Source: Mangrovicoccus algicola
GTDB taxonomy: Bacteria > Pseudomonadota > Alphaproteobacteria > Rhodobacterales > Rhodobacteraceae
Length of the DNA: 64,000 bases
Reading direction: 5' to 3'
NCBI RefSeq assembly: GCF_014903745.1
Contig: NZ_JACVXA010000004.1
Span: 1-64,000, forward strand
The translations under genes were made by a program, and so were the position numbers. This document shows positions 26,583 to 34,019 of the stretch, in pieces. Below the pieces are notes generated by a model. It had not been told where the DNA came from. It saw only the letters and a list, made by a program, of their open reading frames with translations, and made no database searches. The first letter of the stretch is position 1. The number at the start of each line of letters is the position of its first letter.

Positions 26583-26807
26583 CCAAGGTCCTCCTAGCGA
26601 CCGTTGACGACATGCCTTCCAGATGGGAGGCGGTGATCCCGATTTGAACCCGGAGCGTCATGCGGCACCGGCACCCGCGGGCGCATCGCGCTGGCGTGTG
26701 TCGATCCCGAATGCCCCGGGACCGGAAGACTCGGGGGCTTCCGGGGTGGACCCCGCGCATAGACCCGGCAGGATCGAAAGTCAATCGCCCCGCGACGGAT
26801 AAGCGAA
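26583..26807. other. Gap upstream of ffh, no gene seen
   Basis: The 311-bp stretch 26583-26893 between ffh and the repeat protein holds two hairpins described separately and one more dyad on the ffh side: CCGGAAG (26722-26728) paired with CTTCCGG (26738-26744). This could lie in the ffh leader. I saw no promoter with both boxes, no SRP RNA core and no credible frame. Confidence 0.4.
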
Positions 26808-26834
26808 GGGCGCCCCGGATGTCCCGGAGCGCCC
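26808..26834 (-). terminator. Second hairpin downstream of the repeat-protein gene
   Basis: GGGCGCCCCGG (26808-26818) pairs with CCGGAGCGCCC (26824-26834), 11 bp with one wobble and a five-base loop. No T-run follows, so it may be a back-up terminator or processing site. Confidence 0.4.
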
Positions 26835-26863
26835 CCTGCCTGGCAGTCTTCTTATATGGTGCG

Positions 26864-26890
26864 CGCGGGCCCGGTCCCTCCGGGCCCGCG
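26864..26890 (-). terminator. Strong hairpin just after the repeat-protein stop
   Basis: CGCGGGCCCGG (26864-26874) and CCGGGCCCGCG (26880-26890) form a perfect 11-bp stem with a five-base loop, three bases after the stop at 26894. It lacks a T-run; it probably ends or protects the transcript. Confidence 0.5.
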
Positions 26891-26893
26891 GCC

Positions 26894-27373
26894 TCAGTGG
26901 CTCTGGGCGTCGAGGATGGCCGCGGCCAGTTCGGCATTGGTGTACTGGCTGCCATCGACATTCAGAAGCTGCGCCAGCTGCGAATCCGCCTCGGCCGGCG
27001 AGGTGACGGCGTCGCGGGTGACCTGGGCGGTGCCGCTGCGGATGTAATCGGCCCGCAGCGCGTCGCGATCCTCCTGGGCGCCGCGCAGCGCGACCAGTTC
27101 GGCGGCGCTGTACTGTCCGGGGGCCACGCCGACGGAGGCGGCCAGCTGTTCGTCGGTATTCACCCCTGCGACCGGCGCGCTGCCGGAAAGGATGAAGGCG
27201 GCGCGGTCCTGGTCGCCGGCGTCGCGGGCATTCTTCAGCGCGGTCAGTTCGGCGGCGCTGTACTGGCCGGGCGCGACGCCCAGCGTGGCGGCGAGCTGGT
27301 CATTGGCCTGCGCGGTCACGGCGATGCCGGAAACGGCGAGGGCGAGGGCGGCAATGGTTGCTTTGCGGAACAT
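26894..27373 (-). CDS. Exported protein with three tandem copies of a YSAAEL repeat
   Basis: A 159-residue protein with a signal peptide (likely cleavage AQA-ND, residue 23) and three imperfect repeats at about 25-66, 75-115 and 131-157. Each has the form QLAxxLGVAPGQYSAAELxAL followed, in the first two, by a charged helix ending in ILSGSA or IRSGTA. The third copy is shorter and diverged (NVDGSQYTNAELAA). AAAGGA precedes the ATG. I recognise no family with a known function. It is divergent from a LysR regulator, which may control it, and two hairpins follow it. Confidence 0.85.
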   Translation of the reverse strand: MFRKATIAALALAVSGIAVTAQANDQLAATLGVAPGQYSAAELTALKNARDAGDQDRAAFILSGSAPVAGVNTDEQLAASVGVAPGQYSAAELVALRGAQEDRDALRADYIRSGTAQVTRDAVTSPAEADSQLAQLLNVDGSQYTNAELAAAILDAQSH

Positions 27374-27482
27374 GATATTTCCTTTCATTCGCGTTAATTC
27401 GGGTCGGTGGGCAATGTCTGTGGCGGTTGCGCCGCGATGGCTTCCCGCCTTCCGTGAAAGACAGATGGGTTCTTGCGCGAAA

Positions 27483-27510
27483 TTGCAAAGTATGCATCTC
27501 TGGCTACAAT
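27483..27510 (+). promoter_or_regulatory. Putative promoter giving a near-leaderless LysR transcript
   Basis: TTGCAA (27483-27488) and TACAAT (27505-27510) are 16 bases apart. Transcription would start at about 27517, next to the ATG at 27518, which has no ribosome-binding site. This suggests leaderless initiation, or an ATG at 27536 instead. Confidence 0.45.
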
Positions 27511-27517
27511 TCTGTTC

Positions 27518-28423
27518 ATGAGCGCACATCACAAAATGTCCATCGATGCTTGGGATGAAATCCGCACCGCCTATCACGTCGCGCGCCTTGGCACGGTTTC
27601 GGGCGCGGCCGAGGTTCTGGGCGTGCACCACGCCACGGTGATCCGCCATATCGACGCGCTGGAGAAGCGGCTGGGCACCAAGCTGTTCCAGCGCCATGCC
27701 CGCGGCTATACCGCCACAGAGGCCGGGCAGGACCTGATGCAGGTGGCGCAGGCCACGGACGACCAGTTCACCCAGCTGGCCAGCCGTTTGCGGGGGCGGG
27801 GCGATTCCGTGACCGGCGAGCTGGTCGTGACCTCGATCGAGGCGCTGTCGCCGCTGCTGTCGCCGGTGCTGGCGGAGTTCCAGATGGCCAATCCCGGCGT
27901 GACCGTGCGTTTCGTCACCGGCGACCGGGTCTTCCGGCTGGAATATGGCGAGGCGCATGTGGCGATCCGTGCAGGAACGGCGCCGAACGAGCCCGACAAC
28001 GTGGTGCAGCGCTATTCGACGGTGCAGATGGCGCTCTACGCGTCGCGGGATTACCTCGGCGGGCGGGCCGTGCCGATCCCGGAAGACGAGCTGCCGGGGG
28101 AGAAGTTCATGGGCTACGAGAACATGGACAGCCGCGCGCCCTTCTACCGCTGGATGGAGGATATCGTGCCGCGGTCGAATATCGTGATGCGCGGCAGCGA
28201 CGGGCGGTCGGTCAAGCACGCGATCCGGGCCGGGATCGGCCTGGGTTTCATGGCGACCTGGGAGGCCGCGCGCTACGAGGATCTCGTGCAGGTGGTGGAG
28301 CCGAAGCCCGAATGGGCCGCGCCGCTATGGCTGGTGACGCATGTCGACCTGCATCGAACGGCCAAGGTGCAGGCGATTCTGGCGCATCTCAAGACCGCCG
28401 TCGATTCGTGGAACCTGACCTAA
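27518..28423 (+). CDS. LysR-family transcriptional regulator
   Basis: The 301-residue protein has an N-terminal winged helix-turn-helix (about 8-66; AYHVARLGTVSGAAEVLGVH then HHATVIRHIDALEKRLG) and a C-terminal ligand-binding domain with ELVVTSIEALSPLLSPVL at its start. The typical LysR order ARLGSFSAAA...SQSAVS is altered to GVHHATVIRH. This is a pattern seen in a subgroup that controls divergently placed genes. The divergent neighbour is the repeat-containing exported protein, 144 bases away, its likely target. An alternative start is ATG 27536. Confidence 0.92.
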   Translation: MSAHHKMSIDAWDEIRTAYHVARLGTVSGAAEVLGVHHATVIRHIDALEKRLGTKLFQRHARGYTATEAGQDLMQVAQATDDQFTQLASRLRGRGDSVTGELVVTSIEALSPLLSPVLAEFQMANPGVTVRFVTGDRVFRLEYGEAHVAIRAGTAPNEPDNVVQRYSTVQMALYASRDYLGGRAVPIPEDELPGEKFMGYENMDSRAPFYRWMEDIVPRSNIVMRGSDGRSVKHAIRAGIGLGFMATWEAARYEDLVQVVEPKPEWAAPLWLVTHVDLHRTAKVQAILAHLKTAVDSWNLT

Positions 28424-28768
28424 GGATCCGCGCCGGGATGGCGTGATCGGCAAGTCAATGGCGCGGGCGGCAAGTGACATTCGCATGAAGTGACAAATTT
28501 TCATGCGATTGCGCTAAAAAAGGCGCGGAATTTGCGGGAAATCCGCCATTGCGCCGCTGTTCCGGTCTCTTTCCATATGCTAAACCCTGTTTCAGGGAGG
28601 CCGGAGGGGCCCATGACAGCGGCGCGAACCGACTTGCCGATGGCAAGGCCGCGAGACGGGCAGGGCAAGCCCCTGTCTGCCGCGGGGTGACGCGCCGCTG
28701 TCATGTTCTTCCCTTCGCAGACGCGCCCCCGGCCTGTCCCGATCCCCGCCTCATCCTCATTGGCCAGC
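28424..28768. other. Dyad-rich 345-bp gap between convergent regulators
   Basis: No credible long gene is visible. The stretch holds a chain of hairpins: TCGCATGAA (28481-28489) with TTCATGCGA (28500-28508); GCGGAATTT (28525-28533) with AAATCCGC (28539-28546); CCCTG (28585-28589) with CAGGG (28593-28597); and the 94-bp element at 28612-28705. None is followed by a T-run. It may encode a structured RNA or hold a small mobile repeat. Confidence 0.5.
28612..28705. repeat. 94-bp element with perfect 15-bp terminal inverted repeats
   Basis: CATGACAGCGGCGCG (28612-28626) is exactly complementary to 28691-28705. Inside are two more hairpins: CTTGCC-GAT-GGCAAG (28633-28647) and a longer arm from CCGCG (28649-28653) to CGCGG (28681-28685) with AGAC/GTCT and AGGG/CCCT pairs. 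The whole can fold as a three-way junction. The plus strand also reads as a 25-codon ORF (28613-28690) with GGAGGGG before its ATG; its start codon lies inside the left arm. MITE-like element and structured RNA are both possible. Confidence 0.6.
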
Positions 28769-29140
28769 TCACGCAGTGGGGTCCGCAGAAGGCGCGGGCT
28801 GCGGCTCCGCCTCGCTTCCCGTCAGCTCTCGTTCGAGGAAACGCTCGAAATCGTCCAGGTTGACCGGCTCGAACTGGCCGAAGCCCTGCATCCAGACGCT
28901 GGCACCGCGCAGCGCGTCGGGATCCAGCATGCACCATTTCACCCGCCCGCGCTTCTCCTGCCGGATTAGCCCGGCGCGGGCCAGGATGGCCAAGTGCTTG
29001 GAGACCGCCGCCAGCGACATCTCGAAGGGCGCGGCGACATCGGTGACGGCCATGTCATCCTCCAGCAGCATGGAGAGGATGGCCCGGCGCGTCGGATCGG
29101 CCAGGGCGGAGAAGACAAGATCGAGCGGATCATCGGACAT
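28769..29140 (-). CDS. ArsR-family winged-helix regulator
   Basis: A 123-residue ArsR/SmtB-type protein: LVFSALADPTRRAILSMLL at the N-terminus, DMAVTDVAAPFEMSLAAVSKHLAILARAGLI (recognition helix region about 30-60) and the wing RQEKRGRVKWCMLDP. The usual ELCVC metal motif is absent, so it is not a classic arsenite or zinc sensor. It looks like the ArsR subgroup often paired with SRPBCC/AHSA1 proteins, though no partner lies here. The C-terminal tail is Glu/Pro-rich. The inverted repeat at 29256-29275 may be its operator. Confidence 0.9.
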   Translation of the reverse strand: MSDDPLDLVFSALADPTRRAILSMLLEDDMAVTDVAAPFEMSLAAVSKHLAILARAGLIRQEKRGRVKWCMLDPDALRGASVWMQGFGQFEPVNLDDFERFLERELTGSEAEPQPAPSADPTA

Positions 29141-29255
29141 GCGTCTGCTTAGGGCCTTTCGGGCGGCGGTGGTATCCTCTTTCGCGCGGCCCGCGCCCGT
29201 CCCGGTCAGGCGCGGCCCCGCCCTGCCGCGGCGCAACCCTGCAGGATGGAGGTAG

Positions 29256-29275
29256 ATTCAACTTGGAGGTTGAAT
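29256..29275. promoter_or_regulatory. Candidate ArsR-type operator palindrome
   Basis: ATTCAAC (29256-29262) and GTTGAAT (29269-29275) are perfect complements with a six-base spacer, an AT-rich dyad unlike its GC-rich surroundings. It lies 115 bases upstream of the ArsR-family start, between that gene and atpI. ArsR regulators bind such sites; the assignment is by position. Confidence 0.4.
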
Positions 29276-29362
29276 TTGAAAATGGCGCCACGCCCGGTGC
29301 GCGTTCTGCCGCATCTTTCTGCTTTCATGCGAAAACAAGGGGTTGGACGTGCTCGCGCGCAA

Positions 29363-29392
29363 TTGACGAACCCCGCCGCCTCCGCCTAAAAG
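29363..29392 (+). promoter_or_regulatory. Putative promoter of the F0 ATP synthase operon
   Basis: TTGACG (29363-29368) and TAAAAG (29387-29392) with 18-base spacing lie about 27 bases before the atpI start. Confidence 0.4.
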
Positions 29393-29418
29393 CACCGGGG
29401 TTGCAACGGAGGCATGCG

Positions 29419-29775
29419 GTGACGGACCCGGAAAGAGGGGATCGCCTCCGCGAGCTGGAAGATCGGCTTGCATCGCTGCGACGGACGCAGGAGCCCGCAG
29501 CGCCAAAGGGGGGCGGCAAGTATACCCAGGCGAATATCGCCTGGCAGATGGTGACGGAGCTGGTGGCCGGTCTGGGGATCGGCGTCGGCATCGGCATGGG
29601 GTTCGACGCGATTTTAGGGACGCGTCCCTGGATGCTGGTGCTGTTCACATTGCTGGGCTTCGCCGCGGGGGTGAAGACGATGATGAACACTGCTGCGGAC
29701 ATCCAGAAGAAGAAGACACAGGCGGCCCGGGCCGCCGGGACACAGGATAGCGGGTCGCAGGACCCCGAGGCGTAA
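29419..29775 (+). CDS. atpI: F0F1 ATP synthase assembly protein AtpI
   Basis: The 118-residue protein has an N-terminal charged region and two membrane helices (about 42-62 and 70-90) with [20 protein letters not shown] and [19 protein letters not shown], the AtpI/Atp1 pattern. AtpI helps c-ring assembly and magnesium transport. The start is GTG at 29419, with CGGAGG about eight bases upstream. It heads the F0 operon, the usual alphaproteobacterial arrangement in which F1 genes lie elsewhere. Confidence 0.93.
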   Translation: MTDPERGDRLRELEDRLASLRRTQEPAAPKGGGKYTQANIAWQMVTELVAGLGIGVGIGMGFDAILGTRPWMLVLFTLLGFAAGVKTMMNTAADIQKKKTQAARAAGTQDSGSQDPEA

Positions 29776-29810
29776 CGGGCGGCGGCCCGACAGAGAAGAG
29801 GACAACGACC

Positions 29811-30566
29811 ATGGCGGATGAAGCCCAATCCGAAGGCCCCGGCCTTGTCTTTCACCCGATGGACCAGTTCCAGGTCGTTCCCCTGTTCGGTGACGGCGAG
29901 GTGCACTGGTACACGATCACCAACGTGACGATGTGGATGGCCATCACCGTGGCCTGCATCGCGGCGCTGATGGTGCTGGGCGCGAAGGGCCGCGCGGTCA
30001 TCCCGGGCCGGGCGCAGTCGCTGGCGGAACTGTCCTACGGCTTCGTCTACAAGATGATCGAGGATGTCACCGGCAAGGACGGGCTGAAATACTTCCCCTA
30101 TGTCATGGTGCTGTTCCTGTTCATCCTGTTCTCGAACTTCCTCGGGCTGCTTCCGGCCGCCTTCACCACCACCAGCCATATCGCCGTGACCGGCATGCTG
30201 GCCCTGGCGGTGTTCATCGGCGTCAGCGTGCTGGGCTTCGTCAAGAACGGCCCGTCCTTCCTGGGGCTCTTCTGGGTCACCTCCGCCCCGCTGGCGATCC
30301 GGCCGGTGCTGGCGGTGATCGAGGTGATCTCCTATTTCGTCCGTCCGGTCAGCCATTCCATCCGTCTTGCCGGCAACATGACCGCAGGACATGCCGTCAT
30401 CAAGGTCTTCGCAGGTTTCGCGCAGCTCGTCGCGATCTCGCCGCTGGCGGTTCTGGGCGTGACCATGATGTACGGACTCGAAGTTCTCGTGGCCTTCATC
30501 CAGGCCTACGTGTTCACCATTCTGACATGCGTCTACCTGAAGGACGCACTGCATCCGCATCACTGA
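29811..30566 (+). CDS. atpB: ATP synthase F0 subunit a
   Basis: Subunit a forms the proton half-channels beside the c-ring in the inner membrane. The 251-residue protein has five to six membrane helices and the conserved helix with essential arginine in [18 protein letters not shown], plus [16 protein letters not shown] at the C-terminus. AGAAGAGG lies upstream of the ATG. atpE follows 51 bases later. Confidence 0.97.
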   Translation: MADEAQSEGPGLVFHPMDQFQVVPLFGDGEVHWYTITNVTMWMAITVACIAALMVLGAKGRAVIPGRAQSLAELSYGFVYKMIEDVTGKDGLKYFPYVMVLFLFILFSNFLGLLPAAFTTTSHIAVTGMLALAVFIGVSVLGFVKNGPSFLGLFWVTSAPLAIRPVLAVIEVISYFVRPVSHSIRLAGNMTAGHAVIKVFAGFAQLVAISPLAVLGVTMMYGLEVLVAFIQAYVFTILTCVYLKDALHPHH

Positions 30567-30617
30567 TACGGGTCCGTCGGAACACAATCTCAGCCATTCC
30601 AACCAAGGAGAGTGACC

Positions 30618-30854
30618 ATGGAAGGCGATATCGCAGCAATGGGCCAGTACATCGGCGCAGGTCTTTCGGCGTTCGGCATGGGGCTGTCCGCCCTCGGTGT
30701 GGGCAACGTCGCAGGCAACTTCCTGTCCGGCGCCCTGCGCAACCCCTCGGCTGCTGCCGACCAGACCGCGACGCTGTTCATCGGCATCGCCTTCGCAGAA
30801 GCGCTGGGGATCTTCTCGTTCCTCGTCGCGCTGCTGTTGATGTTCGCCGTCTGA
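30618..30854 (+). CDS. atpE: ATP synthase F0 subunit c
   Basis: A 78-residue hairpin of two membrane helices joined by the polar RNPSAAAD loop. The proton-binding carboxylate is Glu61 in [10 protein letters not shown]. No sodium-type ligand set is evident, so proton coupling is expected. ATG 30618 is chosen over GTG 30612 because AAGGAG lies seven bases before the ATG. Confidence 0.97.
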   Translation: MEGDIAAMGQYIGAGLSAFGMGLSALGVGNVAGNFLSGALRNPSAAADQTATLFIGIAFAEALGIFSFLVALLLMFAV

Positions 30855-30939
30855 TACCGGCTGTCGATCATCCCTACGACCGGGTGGGGGCGCCTGAGCG
30901 CGCCCGCCCGTGGACATAACGGCGACCGGAGGAACCCTG

Positions 30940-31524
30940 ATGGCCAACGAGACCCATGGCACTGACGCGGCCGGTGACGCCGTCGTCCTTCACGGCCAAG
31001 TCGTGGAGCACCCCACGGAACTGCAGCATGTCGAGGCTGGCATGCCGCAGCTCGACTTCACCACCTATGCCAACCAGATCTTCTGGCTGATCGTCGCGCT
31101 GGCCGCGATCTACTGGATCCTGTCGAAGATCGCCCTGCCGCGCATCGCCATGATCCTGGCCGAGCGCCGCGGCACCATTTCCAATGACATCGCCGCCGCC
31201 GAGGAGCTGAAATCCCAGGCGCAGGAGGCCGAGGCCGCCTATCAGAAGGCGCTGGCCGATGCGAAGGCGGAAAGCGCCCGGATCGTCGCCGAGGCCAAGG
31301 CCGAGATCAAGGCCGAGCTGGACGCCGCCATCGCCCGCGCCGACGAGGAGATCGCCGCCAAGACCGCCGAGAGCGAGAAGGCCATCGCCGCGATCCGCGC
31401 CTCCGCCTCCGAAAGCGTCGAGGCCGTCGCCAAGGACACCGCCGCCGCGCTGGTCGCCGCGTTCGGACAGGCGCCCGACCAGGCCGCGATCGACGCCGCC
31501 GTCGACACCCGTGTGAAAGGCTGA
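30940..31524 (+). CDS. atpX: ATP synthase F0 subunit b'
   Basis: The 194-residue protein has a polar N-terminus, one membrane helix ([20 protein letters not shown], about 44-63) and a long Ala/Glu-rich coiled coil. This is the b' (AtpG/AtpX) type, which pairs with b in the peripheral stalk of alphaproteobacteria and phototrophs. The ATG at 30940 follows GGAGGAACCCTG; a longer frame upstream lacks such a site. Confidence 0.94.
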   Translation: MANETHGTDAAGDAVVLHGQVVEHPTELQHVEAGMPQLDFTTYANQIFWLIVALAAIYWILSKIALPRIAMILAERRGTISNDIAAAEELKSQAQEAEAAYQKALADAKAESARIVAEAKAEIKAELDAAIARADEEIAAKTAESEKAIAAIRASASESVEAVAKDTAAALVAAFGQAPDQAAIDAAVDTRVKG

Positions 31525-31528
31525 GACC

Positions 31529-32086
31529 ATGACCCGCATCATCGCGCTTGCCCTGACGCTGGCCGCAGGCCCCGCCCTGGCCGCCGACGGCCCGTTCTTC
31601 TCGCTGCACAACACCAATTTCGTCGTCCTGCTGGCCTTCCTGCTGTTCGTGGCGATCCTCGTCTATTTCAAGGTGCCGGGCATTCTCGGCGGCATGCTGG
31701 ACAAGCGGGCCGACGGGATCCGCACCGAACTGGCCGAGGCCAAGGCGCTGCGCGAGGAGGCCCAGGCGCTGCTGGCCTCCTACAAGCGCAAGCAGGACGA
31801 GATGGCCGAACAGGCGCAGAAGATCGTCGAGACCGCCCGCAAGGAGGCCAAGGCCGCCGCTGCCAAGGGCAAGGCCGATCTGGACGTCTCGATCGCCCGC
31901 CGCCTGGCCGCCGCCGAAGAGCAGATCGCCGCGGCCGAGAAGCAGGCCGTCAAGGAAGTCCGGGACGAGGCGGTCAATGTCGCCGTCGCGGCCGCGGGCG
32001 AGGTCATCGCGAAGCAGATGGACCCGGCCCGGGCGGATGCCATGTTCGACGACGCGCTCGGCCAGGTGCAGTCCAAGCTCCACTGA
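31529..32086 (+). CDS. atpF: ATP synthase F0 subunit b
   Basis: The 185-residue protein has an N-terminal signal-like stretch (MTRIIALALTLAAGPALAA), a membrane helix NTNFVVLLAFLLFVAILVYFK and a long helical stalk with KVPGILGGMLDKRADGIR, characteristic of subunit b. It follows b' by four bases and is the last gene of the operon, closed by a terminator 24 bases later. Confidence 0.96.
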   Translation: MTRIIALALTLAAGPALAADGPFFSLHNTNFVVLLAFLLFVAILVYFKVPGILGGMLDKRADGIRTELAEAKALREEAQALLASYKRKQDEMAEQAQKIVETARKEAKAAAAKGKADLDVSIARRLAAAEEQIAAAEKQAVKEVRDEAVNVAVAAAGEVIAKQMDPARADAMFDDALGQVQSKLH

Positions 32087-32109
32087 GCCGCGGCAGCATC
32101 CCAGATCAT

Positions 32110-32145
32110 CAGCCCCGCCGGTCCGCCGCGCGGGGCTGTTTCGTT
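32110..32145 (+). terminator. Rho-independent terminator of the F0 operon
   Basis: CAGCCCCGC (32110-32118) pairs perfectly with GCGGGGCTG (32130-32138), followed by TTTCGTT. Confidence 0.8.
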
Positions 32146-32163
32146 CCGGGGTGCCGCCGCTAG

Positions 32164-32995
32164 GATCTGAACCCATAAAGGGGGTTCTCTGCGGGGCCGG
32201 TCAGTGATTCACTATTGGCACTGGAGGTGATCATGGCGCGTTTCGATCTGACCGATTTCGAGTGGGGGCTGATCCAGCCCTTGCTGCCGAACAAGCCGCG
32301 TGGGGTTGCACGGGTGGATGACCGGCGGGTGCTCAACGGGATCTTCTGGGTTCTCAGGACTGGCTCTCCCTGGCGTGACCTGCCCGAACGCTACGGCCCC
32401 CCCACCACCGCATACAACCGGTTCAACCGCTGGGCCAAGGCGGGGGTCTGGGTGCAGGTCTTTGAAACCCTTGCGGAAAGATCCGCCGACAGCATGCAGT
32501 TCATCGACAGCTCGATCATTCGCGCCCATCAGCATGCGGCCTCGGGTAAAAAGGGGGCGAAGATCACGCCATCGGTCGCTCTCGTGGCGGATTGAGCACC
32601 AAGATCAATGCGATGGTCGATCATCGCGGCCTGCCTGTAGCAATCACCCTCTCTCCGGGCCATGCCTCCGACAAGGCGGCGGTCGCAGAGCTTCTGTCGG
32701 CTCATCCCGCACCGGGAGATGTCGTGGCCGACCGCGGGTATGACGCCCGCGCCATCCTCGATCTCATCGCAGCCCATGGCGGGCGGGGACATATCCCCAC
32801 ACAGCGCGATCGGAAGGTCCAGCGCTCGGTCGATGAGGCGCTCTACCGAAAGCGCAATCTTGTCGAGCGGTTCTTCAACAAGCTCAAGCACTTCCGAAAG
32901 GTCGCAACCCGCTACGAGAAGACAGCCAGAAACTACCTCGCAGCTGTCCTCCTCGCTTCGTCTCGCCTCTGGCTCAGGTTTTATGAGTCCGCTTC
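32164..32995 (+). mobile_element. IS5-family element (IS427-type), copy 1, at a CTAG target
   Basis: The element is about 832 bp and flanked by CTAG on both sides (32160-32163 and 32996-32999), the target duplicated by IS427-group elements. Its ends match imperfectly over 16 bp: left GATCTGAACCCATAAA, right complement GAAGCGGACTCATAAA (11 identities). It holds two overlapping transposase frames joined by a -1 slip at AAAAAGGGGG (32548-32557). It lies between the F0 terminator and the AraC-OGT gene and disrupts no visible gene. Confidence 0.88.
32233..32595 (+). CDS. IS5-family transposase, N-terminal frame (orfA)
   Basis: The 120-codon frame starts at ATG 32233 (MARFDLTDFEWGLIQPLLP). It contains the DUF4096-type N-terminal domain (RVDDRRVLNGIFWVLRTGSPWRDLPERYGP) and the first catalytic aspartate in QFIDSSIIRAHQHA. 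Reading continues past the slip site for about 14 codons before TGA if no frameshift occurs. A -1 shift joins it to orfB to make the full DDE transposase. Confidence 0.88.
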   Translation: MARFDLTDFEWGLIQPLLPNKPRGVARVDDRRVLNGIFWVLRTGSPWRDLPERYGPPTTAYNRFNRWAKAGVWVQVFETLAERSADSMQFIDSSIIRAHQHAASGKKGAKITPSVALVAD

Positions 32996-32999
32996 CTAG
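32556..32999 (+). CDS. IS5-family transposase, C-terminal frame (orfB)
   Basis: This frame, entered by -1 slippage, begins GEDHAIGRSRGGLSTKINA. It contains the second aspartate in VVADRGYDA and the catalytic glutamate in the Y(2)R(3)E(6)K signature YRKRNLVERFFNKLK. No independent start codon with a ribosome-binding site is seen (TTG 32592 is the first candidate). The stop TAG is formed by the flanking CTAG target, so the element borrows its stop from the host site. Confidence 0.88.
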   Translation, partial: GEDHAIGRSRGGLSTKINAMVDHRGLPVAITLSPGHASDKAAVAELLSAHPAPGDVVADRGYDARAILDLIAAHGGRGHIPTQRDRKVQRSVDEALYRKRNLVERFFNKLKHFRKVATRYEKTARNYLAAVLLASSRLWLRFYESAS

Positions 33000-33070
33000 G
33001 CGCAAGCTTCGGGTCGCCTGGCGCGGCGCGGGGCGCTAGGCTGGGGACCGAGCATCGACAGGATCCGCCC

Positions 33071-33964
33071 ATGATTGCCCCGCCCCCAGCCCAGACCGCC
33101 CCGGACCCGTCCGGCCCCGCGCTGAGCGACGACTACCATTACCGCGTGATCGGCCGCGCCATCGAGGAGATCGACCGCGCCGGGGGACAGGTCCTGTCGC
33201 TGGAGGAGCTGGCGGGCCGGATGGGGATGTCGCCCTCCCATTTCCAGCGGCTGTTCTCGGCCTGGGCCGGGGTGTCGCCCAAGCGGTATCAGCAATACCT
33301 GACGATGGACCATGCGCGCAGGCTGCTGGCGGCGCGGCATAGCACGCTGGAGACGGCCGACCGGCTGGGGCTTTCCGGGGGGGGGCGGCTGCATGACCTG
33401 TTCCTGTCCTGGGAGGCGATGAGCCCCGGCGAATATGCCCGCCGCGGCGCGGGGCTGGAGATCGGCCATGCCTGGATCGAGACGCCCTTCGGCGAGGCGC
33501 TGGCGATGGCGACGCCGCGCGGGCTTTGCGGGCTGGCCTTTTCCGGGGAATGCGGACGCGAGGCGGCGCTGGCCGACATGGCGGCGCGCTGGCCCGGGGC
33601 GCGGCATCATCCCGACCAGGCCCGCACCGGCGCGCTGGCGCAGGCGGCCTTTGCGGGCAGGGGCGGGCGGCTTCACCTGATCGGGGCGCCGTTCCAGATC
33701 AAGGTCTGGGAGGCGCTGCTGCAGATCCCCTCGGGCCATGTGACCACCTATTCCGACATCGCCCGTGCCATCGGCCATCCCAAGGCGGTGCGCGCGGTCG
33801 GCACGGCGGTCGGGCGCAACCCGGTCAGCCTGTTCATTCCCTGCCACCGGGCGCTGCGCAAATCCGGGGCGCTGGGGGGCTATCACTGGGGGCTGAACGT
33901 CAAGCGCGCGATGCTGGCCTGGGAAAGCGCGCGCGCCGAGGCGGAGGATGTCACGGTCGCGTGA
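33071..33964 (+). CDS. AraC-type HTH fused to O6-methylguanine-DNA methyltransferase (Ada-like)
   Basis: The 297-residue protein joins an AraC helix-turn-helix (about 25-125; SLEELAGRMGMSPSHFQRLFSAWAGVSPKRY) to a methyltransferase domain. The alkyl-acceptor is Cys258 in PVSLFIPCHRALRKSGALGGYHWG, and the DNA-binding helix is in TTYSDIARAIGHP. It removes alkyl groups from guanine O6 and could regulate its own gene. It lacks the zinc N-terminal domain of E. coli Ada, so methyl-phosphotriester sensing is absent. It starts 71 bases after the IS element, which may alter its expression. Confidence 0.93.
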   Translation: MIAPPPAQTAPDPSGPALSDDYHYRVIGRAIEEIDRAGGQVLSLEELAGRMGMSPSHFQRLFSAWAGVSPKRYQQYLTMDHARRLLAARHSTLETADRLGLSGGGRLHDLFLSWEAMSPGEYARRGAGLEIGHAWIETPFGEALAMATPRGLCGLAFSGECGREAALADMAARWPGARHHPDQARTGALAQAAFAGRGGRLHLIGAPFQIKVWEALLQIPSGHVTTYSDIARAIGHPKAVRAVGTAVGRNPVSLFIPCHRALRKSGALGGYHWGLNVKRAMLAWESARAEAEDVTVA

Positions 33965-34019
33965 TTTCGTTTTCCGCCGCAGGGGCTATAGTGACGCCAA
34001 AACATCCAAGAGGCGATCC

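Noticed and set aside
26635-26665. tRNA-like T-loop GGTTCAAATC on the minus strand upstream of ffh
   Set aside because: The flanking bases cannot form a T-stem and no cloverleaf or anticodon arm is present.
26583-26893. SRP RNA (4.5S) gene near ffh
   Set aside because: The conserved core (GGAAG/AGCA loop pattern) is not present; the hairpins there are simple dyads.
33036-33056. CTAGGCTGGGGACC resembles the left end of IS copy 2
   Set aside because: No matching right end or transposase nearby; similar CTAGGCTG strings occur elsewhere in promoter-like positions, so chance or a -10 element is likelier.
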